This document shows positions 38,921 to 47,126 of a DNA stretch of 64,000 bases, in pieces. How positions within the stretch are numbered: the stretch's first letter is position 1; the number at the start of each line of letters is the position of its first letter. A program made the position numbers and the translations under genes. The notes under the pieces are model-generated. The model did not search any database. It was not told the origin of the DNA and saw nothing but the letters and a program-made list of their open reading frames with translations. Origin of the DNA: Zobellella iuensis (GTDB lineage: Bacteria > Pseudomonadota > Gammaproteobacteria > Enterobacterales > Aeromonadaceae); contig NZ_JAERTZ010000025.1 in the NCBI RefSeq assembly GCF_016746085.1, positions 496,001 to 560,000 of the forward strand. Reading direction: 5' to 3'.

Positions 38921-40759
38921 TCAGAGCGGCCATACCCACAGCAGCATGGGTATGCTGACCAGCACCACCAGCAGCTCCAAAGGCAAGCCCAGGCGCCAGT
39001 AGTCGCCAAAGTGAAAACCACCCGGTCCAAGGATCAAAGTATTGTTCTGGTGTCCTATCGGTGTCAGAAAAGCACAGGAGCCACCGATGGCCACCGCCAT
39101 CAGGAAAGGATCCGCGTTCGCTCCCAACTGGGTGGCAGTACCGATGGCAATAGGGCACATGACCGCCGCCGTCGCCGCATTATTCATCAAATCCGATAGG
39201 GTCATGGTCACGACCAGGATCAGCGCCAACGCCACAATCGCATGTCCCTGGGCCACACCATCCAACAACAGGCGGGCAATCAGGTAGGCGGTACCGGTGG
39301 ACTCCATGGCGCCAGCGACCGGGATAAGGGCACCGAGCAATACCACCACCGACCAGTCCACGGCACTGTATACCGAGCGAGGTGGCACTGTACGCAATGC
39401 CATGGAAGCCAGCACACCGGCGGCGAACGACACCGCCGCAGGCAGGATACCGAAGGCAGCCGCCCCCACCGCCACCGCCATGATGGCCGCTGAGGTCAGC
39501 GCCTTGCCCTTATCGGGGATGCGCAGATCGCGTTCTGCCAAGGGCACACAACCGGCGCTGGTCGCAAATTCGGAGAGCGCCTCGGGTGCCCCCTGCATCA
39601 GCAGCAGATCACCGGCTCGAAATACCAGAGCCCGCAGCCGTGTCACCGAACGCTGTCCTTGGCGTGACACCGCCAGCAGGTTAACCCCGTAACGGGTACG
39701 CAGCTGTATCCCTCGTGCAGAGCGACCGAGCAGATCAGAGTTGGGCAAAATGACGAGCTCCATCAATACGATTTCATCGGATGGCTCGGAGACAGACTCA
39801 CTTGTTTCCTCCTGCTCGTCATCCTCGGCTTCCGCTGTGACCTCCCTTTTCTTCGACTCTTCCTTCGCCGGCTTGGCCTCTTCCAGTTTGAGACCGAGGC
39901 TGGACAAGGCATTGGCGAGGACCTCCGCTTCGGCTTCAATAATCAGAATATCGCCGGCCCGCGCTCGCCGGTGAGGATTGGAGGGTGTCACTCGTACTTC
40001 GTTGCGCACAAGCCCCAATACCTGGGCGTCGGCCTGCTCCAGTGCCAGCTCTATCTCGCGCAGCGTCTGTCCTTCGGCCTTGCAGCCTTCGGGTACACGG
40101 GCCTCGGTGATATAGGCGCCGGAATCGAACCCCTCCACCCCAGCCTGTTTGCGTGCCGGCACCAGTCGCCAGCCGACCAAGGCCACAAAAGCGCTCCCCA
40201 ACACCGCCACCACCAATCCGACCGGGGTATAATCGAACATGGCGAAGGCACCGGAGCCGGTCGCTTCACGAAAGCCGGACACGATAAGGTTGGGAGGCGT
40301 GCCAATCAGAGTGGTCATCCCGCCCAATATGGTACCGAAAGCCAATGGCATCAGTACCCGCCCCGGGGGCAGCTCCTGGCGCCGGGCAATCTGAACCGCG
40401 ACCGGCATCAGCAACGCCAGCGCGCCGACGTTGTTCATAAATGCCGACAGTATGGCGCCAAGTCCAGTGAGTGCGGCGATGGACAGGGTCGGACCGGCCT
40501 GGGTCGGCAGTAACTGGCGAGCCAGTACGTCAACCGCCCCGGACGTCTGCAGGCCTCGGCTCAGCACCAGTACGCAGGCGACCGTGATCACCGCCGGATG
40601 GCTCAGACCACTAAACGCATCATCCGCGGGTACCAGACCGGTCAGAATACAGGCCAGCAGAGCCCCCGCAGCCACCATGTCGTGGCGCCAGCGACCCCAC
40701 AAAAACATGATCACAGTGACAAAGAGAATGGCAAGGATGATGATCTGGTCAGGGATCAT
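38921..40759 (-). CDS. SLC13/DASS-type permease with RCK_C (TrkA-C) domains
   Basis: A 612-residue membrane protein. The N-terminal and C-terminal halves each hold about five membrane segments. Family signatures are GTPPNLIVSGF (about 153-163) and, in the second half, NNAATAAVMCP and TPIGHQNN. Between them sit two RCK_C-like cytoplasmic domains, each ending in a GDILIIEAEAE / GDLLLMQGAPE motif. The two are joined by a very acidic, Ser-rich linker at about 289-331 (EDDEQEETSESVSEPSDE). The substrate is probably a dicarboxylate, sulfate or similar anion. Codon choice looks somewhat less GC-biased than its neighbours. It is a single-gene unit. Confidence 0.85.
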   Translation of the reverse strand: MIPDQIIILAILFVTVIMFLWGRWRHDMVAAGALLACILTGLVPADDAFSGLSHPAVITVACVLVLSRGLQTSGAVDVLARQLLPTQAGPTLSIAALTGLGAILSAFMNNVGALALLMPVAVQIARRQELPPGRVLMPLAFGTILGGMTTLIGTPPNLIVSGFREATGSGAFAMFDYTPVGLVVAVLGSAFVALVGWRLVPARKQAGVEGFDSGAYITEARVPEGCKAEGQTLREIELALEQADAQVLGLVRNEVRVTPSNPHRRARAGDILIIEAEAEVLANALSSLGLKLEEAKPAKEESKKREVTAEAEDDEQEETSESVSEPSDEIVLMELVILPNSDLLGRSARGIQLRTRYGVNLLAVSRQGQRSVTRLRALVFRAGDLLLMQGAPEALSEFATSAGCVPLAERDLRIPDKGKALTSAAIMAVAVGAAAFGILPAAVSFAAGVLASMALRTVPPRSVYSAVDWSVVVLLGALIPVAGAMESTGTAYLIARLLLDGVAQGHAIVALALILVVTMTLSDLMNNAATAAVMCPIAIGTATQLGANADPFLMAVAIGGSCAFLTPIGHQNNTLILGPGGFHFGDYWRLGLPLELLVVLVSIPMLLWVWPL

Positions 40760-41022
40760 GCTGTTTTCGGCTCCTGCTCATGGGCAGGACAGTCAGCCTG
40801 GAGCTGCGCCATGCCGGGATAAAACGTCGCCTGAATTACCAACGCTGCCGTTAAGCTTTATCGATTGTAGCAGTATTTTTACTGGCCAAGGCAATTGAAA
40901 GCTTATAATCAATTGAATTTTAAGAGTTTAATTTTTAAAATTTTAAAACCTTCCGTTTCACGGTGGTGGCCTTTCTCGCCTCGGCAGGCTAAGATCCGCC
41001 TTTTGCAACGACGGTAACCACC

Positions 41023-41856
41023 ATGATCAAGCTTGGCGATAACAACACCCTGCCCCTGCTGCGCCTGGATGACAAGGGCGGATGGCTGGATGCCGGTGAA
41101 TACGGTGAAGCCTTCCTGCCTCGCCGCCAGTTGCCCGCCGCTTGCCAGCCGGGCGAGGACATCGCGGTCTTTGTTTATCTGGATGCGGATCGGGAGCCGG
41201 TGATCACCACCGAAGCGCCCAAAGCCAGGGTCGGCCAGTTTGCCTCGCTGAAAGTGGTCACCACCAATCGCCTGGGCGCTTTCCTCGACTGGGGCATGAA
41301 GAAGGATATCTTCGTGCCCCAGCGGATGCAGAGCCAGCCCATGCATGAGGGGCGCCATTACGTGGTGTACCTCTACCTGGACTACGAAGGCCGCATGGTG
41401 GCCAGCAGCAAGCTGGACAGCTTCGTCAGCCGGGATAAGCCCCGTTACCAGCCGGGCGATGAAGTCGATTTACTGATCGCCGAGCATACCCAGCTCGGCT
41501 TCAAGGCCATCGTCGACAACCGTTTCTGGGGCCTGGTCTTCAAGTCCGATATCTCGGGCCGGGTACCCACCGGCCTGGCCACCAAAGGCTATGTCAAACA
41601 GGTACGGGAAGACGGCAAGATCGATCTGACCCTGTTCAAGCCGGGCCCGGGCAAGGTGGACGACGCCGCCCAGGCGGTACTGGACAAGCTGGCGCAATCC
41701 GGCGGCTTTATGCGAGTCAGCGACAAGACGGATCCGGACACCCTCTTCCGTCTGTTCGGCATCAGCAAGGGCACCTTCAAGAAGGCCATCGGCGGCCTCT
41801 ACAAAAAAGGCCTGATCCGGATAGAAGAAGAGGGTATCCGCCTGACGGAGCAATAA
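41023..41856 (+). CDS. CvfB/YitL-like S1 RNA-binding protein
   Basis: A 277-residue soluble protein with tandem S1-like OB folds (about 1-65, 68-130 and 140-215) and a C-terminal winged-helix domain (about 225-277, DPDTLFRLFGISKGTFKKAIGGLYKKGLIRI). Signature stretches include TTNRLGAFLDWGMKKDIFVP and DGKIDLTLFKPG. The family includes Staphylococcus CvfB, an RNA-binding virulence regulator; the bacterial role here is unknown. It runs into a heptamer array at its stop codon and is convergent with yqcA. Confidence 0.9.
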   Translation: MIKLGDNNTLPLLRLDDKGGWLDAGEYGEAFLPRRQLPAACQPGEDIAVFVYLDADREPVITTEAPKARVGQFASLKVVTTNRLGAFLDWGMKKDIFVPQRMQSQPMHEGRHYVVYLYLDYEGRMVASSKLDSFVSRDKPRYQPGDEVDLLIAEHTQLGFKAIVDNRFWGLVFKSDISGRVPTGLATKGYVKQVREDGKIDLTLFKPGPGKVDDAAQAVLDKLAQSGGFMRVSDKTDPDTLFRLFGISKGTFKKAIGGLYKKGLIRIEEEGIRLTEQ

Positions 41857-41903
41857 GCTTGAAGCTTCAAGCTTCAAGCTTCAAGCTTCAAGCTTCAAGC
41901 TTA
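41855..41903. repeat. Tandem AAGCTTC heptamer array
   Basis: About six to seven tandem copies of a 7-base unit (AAGCTTC) fill the space between the stop codons of the convergent cvfB-like and yqcA genes. Each unit contains a HindIII-type AAGCTT palindrome, so the array is also strongly self-complementary. The array extends into the last base of both flanking stops. Open frames through it are low-complexity artefacts (repeating KLQASS). Confidence 0.9.
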
Positions 41904-42341
41904 TATGTTCCCCATCCAGCCCTTCAGCCATTCCAGCGCCGGCTCTTCCGGCTCCAGGGTTTCGCTGGCATCCACCTCCAGGCGCGGGGCCAGGGCCCGG
42001 GCCTGCAGTTCCTGCAGCAACTGCTCGAACTGGCGGCCGCCGCCGCAGAAGTTCTCGTAGCTGCTGTCGCCCAGGGCCACCAGGGCATAGCGCAGCGCCG
42101 GCATGGGCGGGCAGCGTTCGCGGATCTCCTCGAACAGCGGGACCAGGTTGGGGGGCAGGTCGCCCTGACCGGTGGTGGAGGTGACCACCAGCCACAACCT
42201 ATCCTTGTCCAGCTCCGCCAGCACCGCATCCTCATGCAGCCGGACGCTGTGCCCGGCATCGAGCAGCACCTGTTCCAGGGCCTCGGCCACCAGCACCGCC
42301 GAACCGTAAACACTGCCGATAATAATCTCCACTGCCGCCAT
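41901..42341 (-). CDS. yqcA: Flavodoxin YqcA
   Basis: A 146-residue flavodoxin. The FMN phosphate loop is GSVYGSA (about 9-15); the isoalloxazine loops are TSTTGQGDLP (about 54-63) and GDSSYENFCGGG (about 92-103). It matches E. coli YqcA clearly better than MioC, especially over LRYALVALGDSSYENFC. ATG 42341 agrees with the family start. In E. coli yqcA-truC are adjacent; here glsA intervenes. The redox partner is unknown. Confidence 0.92.
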   Translation of the reverse strand: MAAVEIIIGSVYGSAVLVAEALEQVLLDAGHSVRLHEDAVLAELDKDRLWLVVTSTTGQGDLPPNLVPLFEEIRERCPPMPALRYALVALGDSSYENFCGGGRQFEQLLQELQARALAPRLEVDASETLEPEEPALEWLKGWMGNI

Positions 42342-42352
42342 CTTGCCTCCTG

Positions 42353-43264
42353 TCAGAAAAGTCGTAAATCCAGGGCCCGGGACAGCTCTTCCAGCGCCCA
42401 GATCCCCGCCACCGAATTGCCGTAACCGTTCAGCTCCGGCGACCAGACGCACACGGTGAAACGCCCCGGCACCACCGCCACTATACCGCCGCCCACCCCG
42501 GACTTGGCCGGCATGCCTACCCGGTAGGCAAAATCGCCGGCCGCATCATATAACCCGGAGGTGAACAGCAGGGCGTTGAGCTGCTGGGTCTGCAGCCGCG
42601 GCAGCCACTGCTCGCCGGTCACCACGCAGCACCCGCCATGGGCCAGGAAGCTGAACGCCCGGGCCAGATCCACACAGTTCATGGACAGCGCGCAATAGCT
42701 GAAATAGGCCTTCAGCACCTCGTCCACCTCGTTGTGGAAGTTGCCGAAGCTCTTCATCAGATTGGCCATGGCCGCGTTGCGGAAACGGTGCTCGTATTCG
42801 GACTCGGCCACCTTGTGATCGATACGGATACCCGGATTGCCGGCCCGCAGCCGCATCGTCTCCAGAAAGGCGTGCACCGGTGCCGACAGCCGCGAGCCGA
42901 GGGCATCCACCACCACCAGGGCACCGGCATTGATAAAGGGGTTGCGCGGAATACCCTGTTCGAATTCCAGCTGCACCAGGGAATTGAAGGCATTGCCCGA
43001 CGGCTCTTTGCCCACCCGCAGCCACAATTCGTCACCGTAGCGCTGCTGGGCCATGGCCAAGGCGAATGCCTTGGAAATGCTCTGAATGGAAAAGGGCTCG
43101 AGGGCGTCGCCGCTGCAATAAAGTTCCCCTTCCAGGGTGCAGACCGCTATCCCGAAACGCTCGGCGGGCACCCGGGCCAGGGCGGGAATATAATCGGCCA
43201 CCGCGCCCTGGCCAAAATGCCGGCGGGCTTCATTATTGATCCGGTCGAGTAGAGGCTGAAGCAT
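42353..43264 (-). CDS. glsA: Glutaminase (GlsA/GlsB family)
   Basis: Hydrolyses glutamine to glutamate and ammonia. The 303-residue protein belongs to the serine-dependent beta-lactamase-like glutaminases, with the catalytic SxxK motif S62-I-S-K65 ([11 protein letters not shown]). Other family stretches are [24 protein letters not shown] and the C-terminal [19 protein letters not shown] 43264 is used; a GTG 3 bases before is possible. It lies inside the otherwise conserved yqcA-truC-yqcC group, 11 bases upstream of yqcA. Confidence 0.95.
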   Translation of the reverse strand: MLQPLLDRINNEARRHFGQGAVADYIPALARVPAERFGIAVCTLEGELYCSGDALEPFSIQSISKAFALAMAQQRYGDELWLRVGKEPSGNAFNSLVQLEFEQGIPRNPFINAGALVVVDALGSRLSAPVHAFLETMRLRAGNPGIRIDHKVAESEYEHRFRNAAMANLMKSFGNFHNEVDEVLKAYFSYCALSMNCVDLARAFSFLAHGGCCVVTGEQWLPRLQTQQLNALLFTSGLYDAAGDFAYRVGMPAKSGVGGGIVAVVPGRFTVCVWSPELNGYGNSVAGIWALEELSRALDLRLF

Positions 43265-43317
43265 CACAGAAAAAATCTAACCTGCTGAAAAAAAAGATCT
43301 TAACCCGAGGCCACTGG

Positions 43318-44049
43318 TTAATCGAGCGCTCTTTGCCAACCGAACTCACAGATCAGCGATTGCCAGTGCGGATCCAGCCCGGCCGCCAGCCGCAGCGGCG
43401 CCGCGGTCACCGGATGGTTCAGTTCCAGGGCCGCGGCATGCAGCAGCAGGCGATCGCAGCCGTACTGCTGGCGGAAGAAACGGTTATGACGGCCGTCACC
43501 ATGGGTGGTATCCCCCACGATGGGATGGAACAGATGGGCCATATGGCGACGCAGCTGATGCTTGCGCCCGGTTTCCGGATGCAGCCGCACCAGGCTGTAG
43601 CGACTGGTGGCATGCTGCTTGGACACCGCGAAAGGCAACTCGATCTGGGCCAGGCACCGCCAGTGCGTCACCGCCGGCTGGGCCGGTTTGTCGGCCTCGG
43701 CAAACTGGTCCGCGATAGCGTCCAGGCGATGACTGAGGGCATAGTCCAGTCGCCCCTGCTCCGGCATATAACCGCGCACCACCGCCAGGTAGTGCTTGCC
43801 GACCCGGCGTTCGGTAAAGGCCTGGGTCAGGGAGCGGGCCACGTCGGCGTTTTTCGCAAACAGCAGCAGGCCGGAGGTGGGGCGGTCCAGCCGGTGGACC
43901 GGGAACACGTGACAGCCGACCGCATCCCGGGTCAGTTGCATGGCGAAGCGGGTTTCCCCCTTGTCGAGCCAACTGCGATGAACCAGGAGGCCGGCGGCCT
44001 TGTTCACCGCCACCAGCCAGTCATCCTCGTACACTATATCTATGCTCAT
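43318..44049 (-). CDS. truC: tRNA pseudouridine(65) synthase TruC
   Basis: TruC makes pseudouridine at position 65 of some tRNAs. The 243-residue RluA-family enzyme has the catalytic HRLDRPTSG motif (about 52-60) with Asp55, and the RHQLRRH-type motif HPETGRKHQLRRHMAHL. Its start overlaps the yqcC stop by four bases (ATGA), as in E. coli. Confidence 0.95.
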   Translation of the reverse strand: MSIDIVYEDDWLVAVNKAAGLLVHRSWLDKGETRFAMQLTRDAVGCHVFPVHRLDRPTSGLLLFAKNADVARSLTQAFTERRVGKHYLAVVRGYMPEQGRLDYALSHRLDAIADQFAEADKPAQPAVTHWRCLAQIELPFAVSKQHATSRYSLVRLHPETGRKHQLRRHMAHLFHPIVGDTTHGDGRHNRFFRQQYGCDRLLLHAAALELNHPVTAAPLRLAAGLDPHWQSLICEFGWQRALD

Positions 44050-44381
44050 CCTTCGCGGGACACCCGCTGGCCGGAGAGGGCCTCATCCAGCCGGGCAATG
44101 GCTTCTTCCAGCGCCCGGGTATCCTCGGCCAGTAGCTTGCAGCTCTCGATGGCCATGGGATAAACCGAAATCCGGCTCGGCAGGGGGGCGCCAGAGTCGA
44201 TCAGGGCCTGCATGCGTGGCAGCAACACGAATTGCAGCCACTGGGGGAAGGTCAGGGTATCCAGACAAAATGGCTCCGTGCTTGCCAACGCCTTGGCGGA
44301 AGGCGGCACACTCTGCCACCAGGACAGGACTTTCAGTTCACGTTCAATGGCATACAGCAGTGCCTGGGGCTCGGCAGACAT
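44046..44381 (-). CDS. yqcC: YqcC family protein
   Basis: An 111-residue all-alpha protein of the YqcC (DUF446) family; hallmarks are LELKVLSWWQ-type helix, LASTEPFCLDTLTFPQWLQFVLLPRM and SRISVYPMAIES. It has been structurally solved in E. coli but has no proven role. ATG 44381 has GAGGAGG 6 bases upstream. It heads the leftward yqcC-truC-glsA-yqcA cluster and is coupled to truC. Confidence 0.92.
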   Translation of the reverse strand: MSAEPQALLYAIERELKVLSWWQSVPPSAKALASTEPFCLDTLTFPQWLQFVLLPRMQALIDSGAPLPSRISVYPMAIESCKLLAEDTRALEEAIARLDEALSGQRVSREG

Positions 44382-44409
44382 CGGCAACCTCCTCTTAAAA
44401 CAACGCCCC

Positions 44410-44442
44410 AGTATACCATCTTGGCGCCCGACTCCCTATAAT
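44410..44442. promoter_or_regulatory. Divergent promoters of yqcC and the DUF3549 operon
   Basis: TATAAT at 44437-44442 is a perfect -10 for the rightward DUF3549 gene, 27 bases before its ATG. On the minus strand TGGTATACT (44410-44418) forms an extended -10 for yqcC. Matches are by consensus only. Confidence 0.55.
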
Positions 44443-44468
44443 CCGGCCCAGGTCGACAGGAGGAGCCG

Positions 44469-45506
44469 ATGCAGATAGATACCTTGAGCGAGTTTTTAAC
44501 CCAGGCAGGCACCGAGTTTCGCCTTTACGATCTGGGCCGTCGCCTGCAGCCGCTCGGCCGGGACGACTTCATTGCCATCGAAACCGGCCAGCGCCCCTAT
44601 CCCTGGCCGCTGCAACGCCACGCCTGGCTGGCGGTCAGCTATCGGCAGCGCCACGACCATCGGCAGCATTATGTGTGGTTCCTGAAGATCCCACTGGACG
44701 AACGCGGCCTGTTCAACCATGCCGCGGTCAAGCACTTCCTCGCCGCACTGGTCGAGCAGCTGGGCCAGGATCCGGCCGCCCCGCTCAGTGACGAGCAGCA
44801 ACAACGGCTGGCCCAGACGCCCTTTACCTTCCAGCCCGGCCAGGACAAGCTGGCCGCCTTCCATGCCCGGCTGCGGCTGGATCTGGGGCTGCCGCCCTCG
44901 GCCTTTTATCAGGCGGCCGCCGATTACCTGGCCTCCCCCGAGCCGGGCGACTGGCAACAACTGGGACTGCAGGGACTGGCGGATCTGGCGGCCCGCCTGC
45001 CCGGGGATCCCGGGCTGTGCCGTCAATTCGAACAACGGCTGTTCACTCTGCCCCAGCCGGTGCAACAGGCGCTGTTGACCCAGTGCGAGCATCACCCTCT
45101 GCCGTTGTCCCTGGCCGAGCGCCTGCTCGAGGCGATCAGCGCCGAGCTGGAACGACAGGCGCCGGACGAGGAACGCATCAGCCTGCTGCTGCGCGCCACC
45201 GCCGGTACCCCTCCCTTCGACGCCCGCCGCCGCAAGATTGCCAGCCTGCTGGCGCTGGCGCCGGGACAACCGCTGATGCTGAGCCTGGCGGCGCGCCTGT
45301 GGCAGGAGCTGACCGATGAGGCACTGCTGCTGCCCTACCTGGAGCAACTCGCCGGCCGACACCCGACACTGTTCAACGGCCTCTTTGCCGAGCTGGTCTC
45401 GACCCCGGCGCTGCGCCCGTTGATCCTGGCCAACCTGCACAACCCGGCCCTGTCCCAGGCCCTGAAAAGCGCCATCGGCAACCTGTTTGCGGTCCCCCGT
45501 GACTGA
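44469..45506 (+). CDS. DUF3549 family protein
   Basis: A 345-residue soluble, mostly alpha-helical protein. Its opening (about residues 1-100: TLSEFLTQAGTEFRLYDLGRR, WLAVSYRQ, YVWFLKIPLDERG) matches DUF3549 of Vibrio, Shewanella and Aeromonas relatives; function is unknown. The later part (about 150-340) looks like HEAT-like helical repeats rich in Leu. It has an AGGAGG-type ribosome-binding site and a perfect -10 upstream. It is the first of five co-oriented uncharacterised genes; the next begins just inside its end. Confidence 0.8.
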   Translation: MQIDTLSEFLTQAGTEFRLYDLGRRLQPLGRDDFIAIETGQRPYPWPLQRHAWLAVSYRQRHDHRQHYVWFLKIPLDERGLFNHAAVKHFLAALVEQLGQDPAAPLSDEQQQRLAQTPFTFQPGQDKLAAFHARLRLDLGLPPSAFYQAAADYLASPEPGDWQQLGLQGLADLAARLPGDPGLCRQFEQRLFTLPQPVQQALLTQCEHHPLPLSLAERLLEAISAELERQAPDEERISLLLRATAGTPPFDARRRKIASLLALAPGQPLMLSLAARLWQELTDEALLLPYLEQLAGRHPTLFNGLFAELVSTPALRPLILANLHNPALSQALKSAIGNLFAVPRD

Positions 45507-45801
45507 GTTACTGGCGCTGTTGGGCCTGTTTCTGCTGGCGGCCGGTTACTGGCAGGTCCGCCGCCAGAGCGAATTCGCCCGCCGCTGGCTGGAACACTAC
45601 TGCCGCCGGCAGCAATTCCAGCTGCTCAGTGTCTATCGTTACCGTTACACCTGGAAACGGGGACGGTTGCTGGCGCAATTCAAGTTCGAGTTCAGCCACG
45701 ACGGCCTGCAGCGGGACGAAGGCTCGCTCTGGCTGGGCGGCCTGAAAGTACTGGACGTCTCCCTGCCGGTGCTACGCGAGCCGCCATCGCCTATGCTGTA
45801 A
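45499..45801 (+). CDS. DUF3301 single-pass membrane protein
   Basis: A 100-residue protein with one N-terminal membrane helix (about 3-20, LLALLGLFLLAAGYW) and a basic cytoplasmic domain (RRQSEFARRWLEHYCRRQQFQLL, then a beta-rich end). The plan matches DUF3301. GTG 45499 overlaps the DUF3549 stop by 8 bases and is preferred; a TTG 12 bases earlier is also possible. Its position implies that it is translationally coupled to DUF3549 and might tether it to the membrane. That partnership is inference. Confidence 0.75.
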   Translation: MTELLALLGLFLLAAGYWQVRRQSEFARRWLEHYCRRQQFQLLSVYRYRYTWKRGRLLAQFKFEFSHDGLQRDEGSLWLGGLKVLDVSLPVLREPPSPML

Positions 45802-45826
45802 TAACATGATGTTTTAGGAGGTAATG

Positions 45827-46054
45827 ATGGAACATATCACCCACCCTTTCAGTGAACTGTTTGAACAGCTGGGGCTGGATGCCAGCCACCAGGGTATAGA
45901 GTATTTTCTGGCGGCTCATCGCCTGCCGCCCGAGGTGGAGTTGGTGGAGGCGCCGTTCTGGAGCAAGTCGCAATCGGCCTTCTTGAAAGAGGGGCTGCAA
46001 AACGACTCGGACTGGGCCGAAGTCATCGACCAACTGAACGCCAGCCTGAGATAA
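45827..46054 (+). CDS. DUF2789 family protein
   Basis: A 75-residue acidic soluble helical protein (MEHITHPFSELFEQLGLD, then LAAHRLPPEVELVEAPFWSKSQSAFLKEGL) matching DUF2789, which has solved structures but no known role. Two ATG codons lie at 45824 and 45827; the second is better spaced from AGGAGG. It is the third gene of the operon, 25 bases after DUF3301. Confidence 0.8.
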   Translation: MEHITHPFSELFEQLGLDASHQGIEYFLAAHRLPPEVELVEAPFWSKSQSAFLKEGLQNDSDWAEVIDQLNASLR

Positions 46055-46070
46055 CCCTTACGGAGCCAAG

Positions 46071-46349
46071 ATGTCCCATCAGGATATTATCAACGCCATT
46101 CACAGCCTGGTGCGTGAAGGCAAAGCCATCACCACCGCCGCGGTCAAGGCCAGGGTCGGCGGCCCGGTCAATATGCCCCAGCTGCTGCAACTGGTCAGCC
46201 GCTACAGGCAGTCGCCGGACAGCCTTCCGGCCGCGACCGAGCCGGCCGCCCCCGCGGTGCCGGTAACGGCGCCGGATCTGGTCACCCGGGTAGCCGAGCT
46301 GGAGGCCCGCATCGCCCGCCTCGAGCAACTGCTGGAGCAGGGCCGCTGA
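46071..46349 (+). CDS. Small HTH-plus-coiled-coil protein
   Basis: A 92-residue protein. Residues about 1-45 look like a helix-turn-helix of the KfrA/GntR-adjacent kind (IINAIHSLVREGKAITTAAVKARVGGPVNMPQLLQLVSRY). A Pro/Ala-rich linker follows (about 50-68), then a short leucine-zipper-like coiled coil (VAELEARIARLEQLLE). Family name not recognised. It is fourth in the operon and its stop overlaps the next ATG, so it is coupled to the DUF2310 gene. A DNA-binding dimer is a plausible guess. Confidence 0.65.
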   Translation: MSHQDIINAIHSLVREGKAITTAAVKARVGGPVNMPQLLQLVSRYRQSPDSLPAATEPAAPAVPVTAPDLVTRVAELEARIARLEQLLEQGR

Positions 46350-47122
46350 TGTGGGTCTGTGAACTCAGTTTCGATTGCTATCAGGATATCGCGCTGGCCG
46401 AAGCCGAGCCTGCCATCCGTCAGTTGCTGGATGCCCTGCGTTATAATGGCCAGATCCTGGGGCGGGAATTCCCCACCAGTATCCATCAAGGCTGGCTCAG
46501 CAGCCGGGTGGTCTGCCCGGAAGAGGACAGCCTGCACCCGCGGCATTACAGCCGGCAGGTAGAGCAGGCCATCAGCCGGCTGCATCAGGTGGGGTTGACC
46601 ACTCCCAGGGTGCAGGTCAAAGGCCAGGATCTGAACTCGGACACCACCGACCACTGCGGGGCGCGTAGCTGGCAGCTGTTGTACACCAGCTATCTGCATA
46701 CCTGTTCGCCGCTGCGCTGCGGCGAACACTTCGCGCCCATCCCGCTCTACCGGATAGCGCCGGTCGCCAATGGCGATTTCAAGCAGGTGCTGAAATGGCA
46801 GGAAGACTGGGAGGCCTGTGATCAACTGCAGATGAACGGCTCCATCCTGGAGCATGCCGCCGTGGGAGAGATCGGCGAGCCGGACAGCCGGCTGGCCCGT
46901 CGCGGCCGGGATCTGGCCAAACGCATCGAATACCTGACCCAGGTGCCCACCTTCTACTACTTGTACCGGGTCGGAGGCGACAGCCTGGCCGCCGAGCAGG
47001 AACGCCCCTGCCCGGGCTGTGGCGGTGACTGGAAGCTGGCGGAGCCGGTGCACGACATCTTCGATTTTGTGTGCGATCCCTGCCGGCTGGTGTCCAACCT
47101 GTCCTGGGATTTTAAGGATTGA
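46349..47122 (+). CDS. DUF2310 Zn-ribbon protein
   Basis: A 257-residue soluble protein. The C-terminal part has a four-Cys zinc ribbon: CPGCGG near residue 217 and CDPC near 243. The N-terminal portion matches the DUF2310 family (WVCELSFDCYQDIALAEAEPA; QGWLSSRVVCPEEDSLHPRHYS). No catalytic motif is evident. It is the last gene of the five-gene operon and ends 4 bases from the convergent syd. Confidence 0.85.
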   Translation: MWVCELSFDCYQDIALAEAEPAIRQLLDALRYNGQILGREFPTSIHQGWLSSRVVCPEEDSLHPRHYSRQVEQAISRLHQVGLTTPRVQVKGQDLNSDTTDHCGARSWQLLYTSYLHTCSPLRCGEHFAPIPLYRIAPVANGDFKQVLKWQEDWEACDQLQMNGSILEHAAVGEIGEPDSRLARRGRDLAKRIEYLTQVPTFYYLYRVGGDSLAAEQERPCPGCGGDWKLAEPVHDIFDFVCDPCRLVSNLSWDFKD

Positions 47123-47126
47123 ACCC

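Noticed and set aside
41859-42425. Open frame starting with repeated KLQASS residues
   Set aside because: It is a translation of the AAGCTTC array continuing antisense to yqcA; a known kind of artefact.
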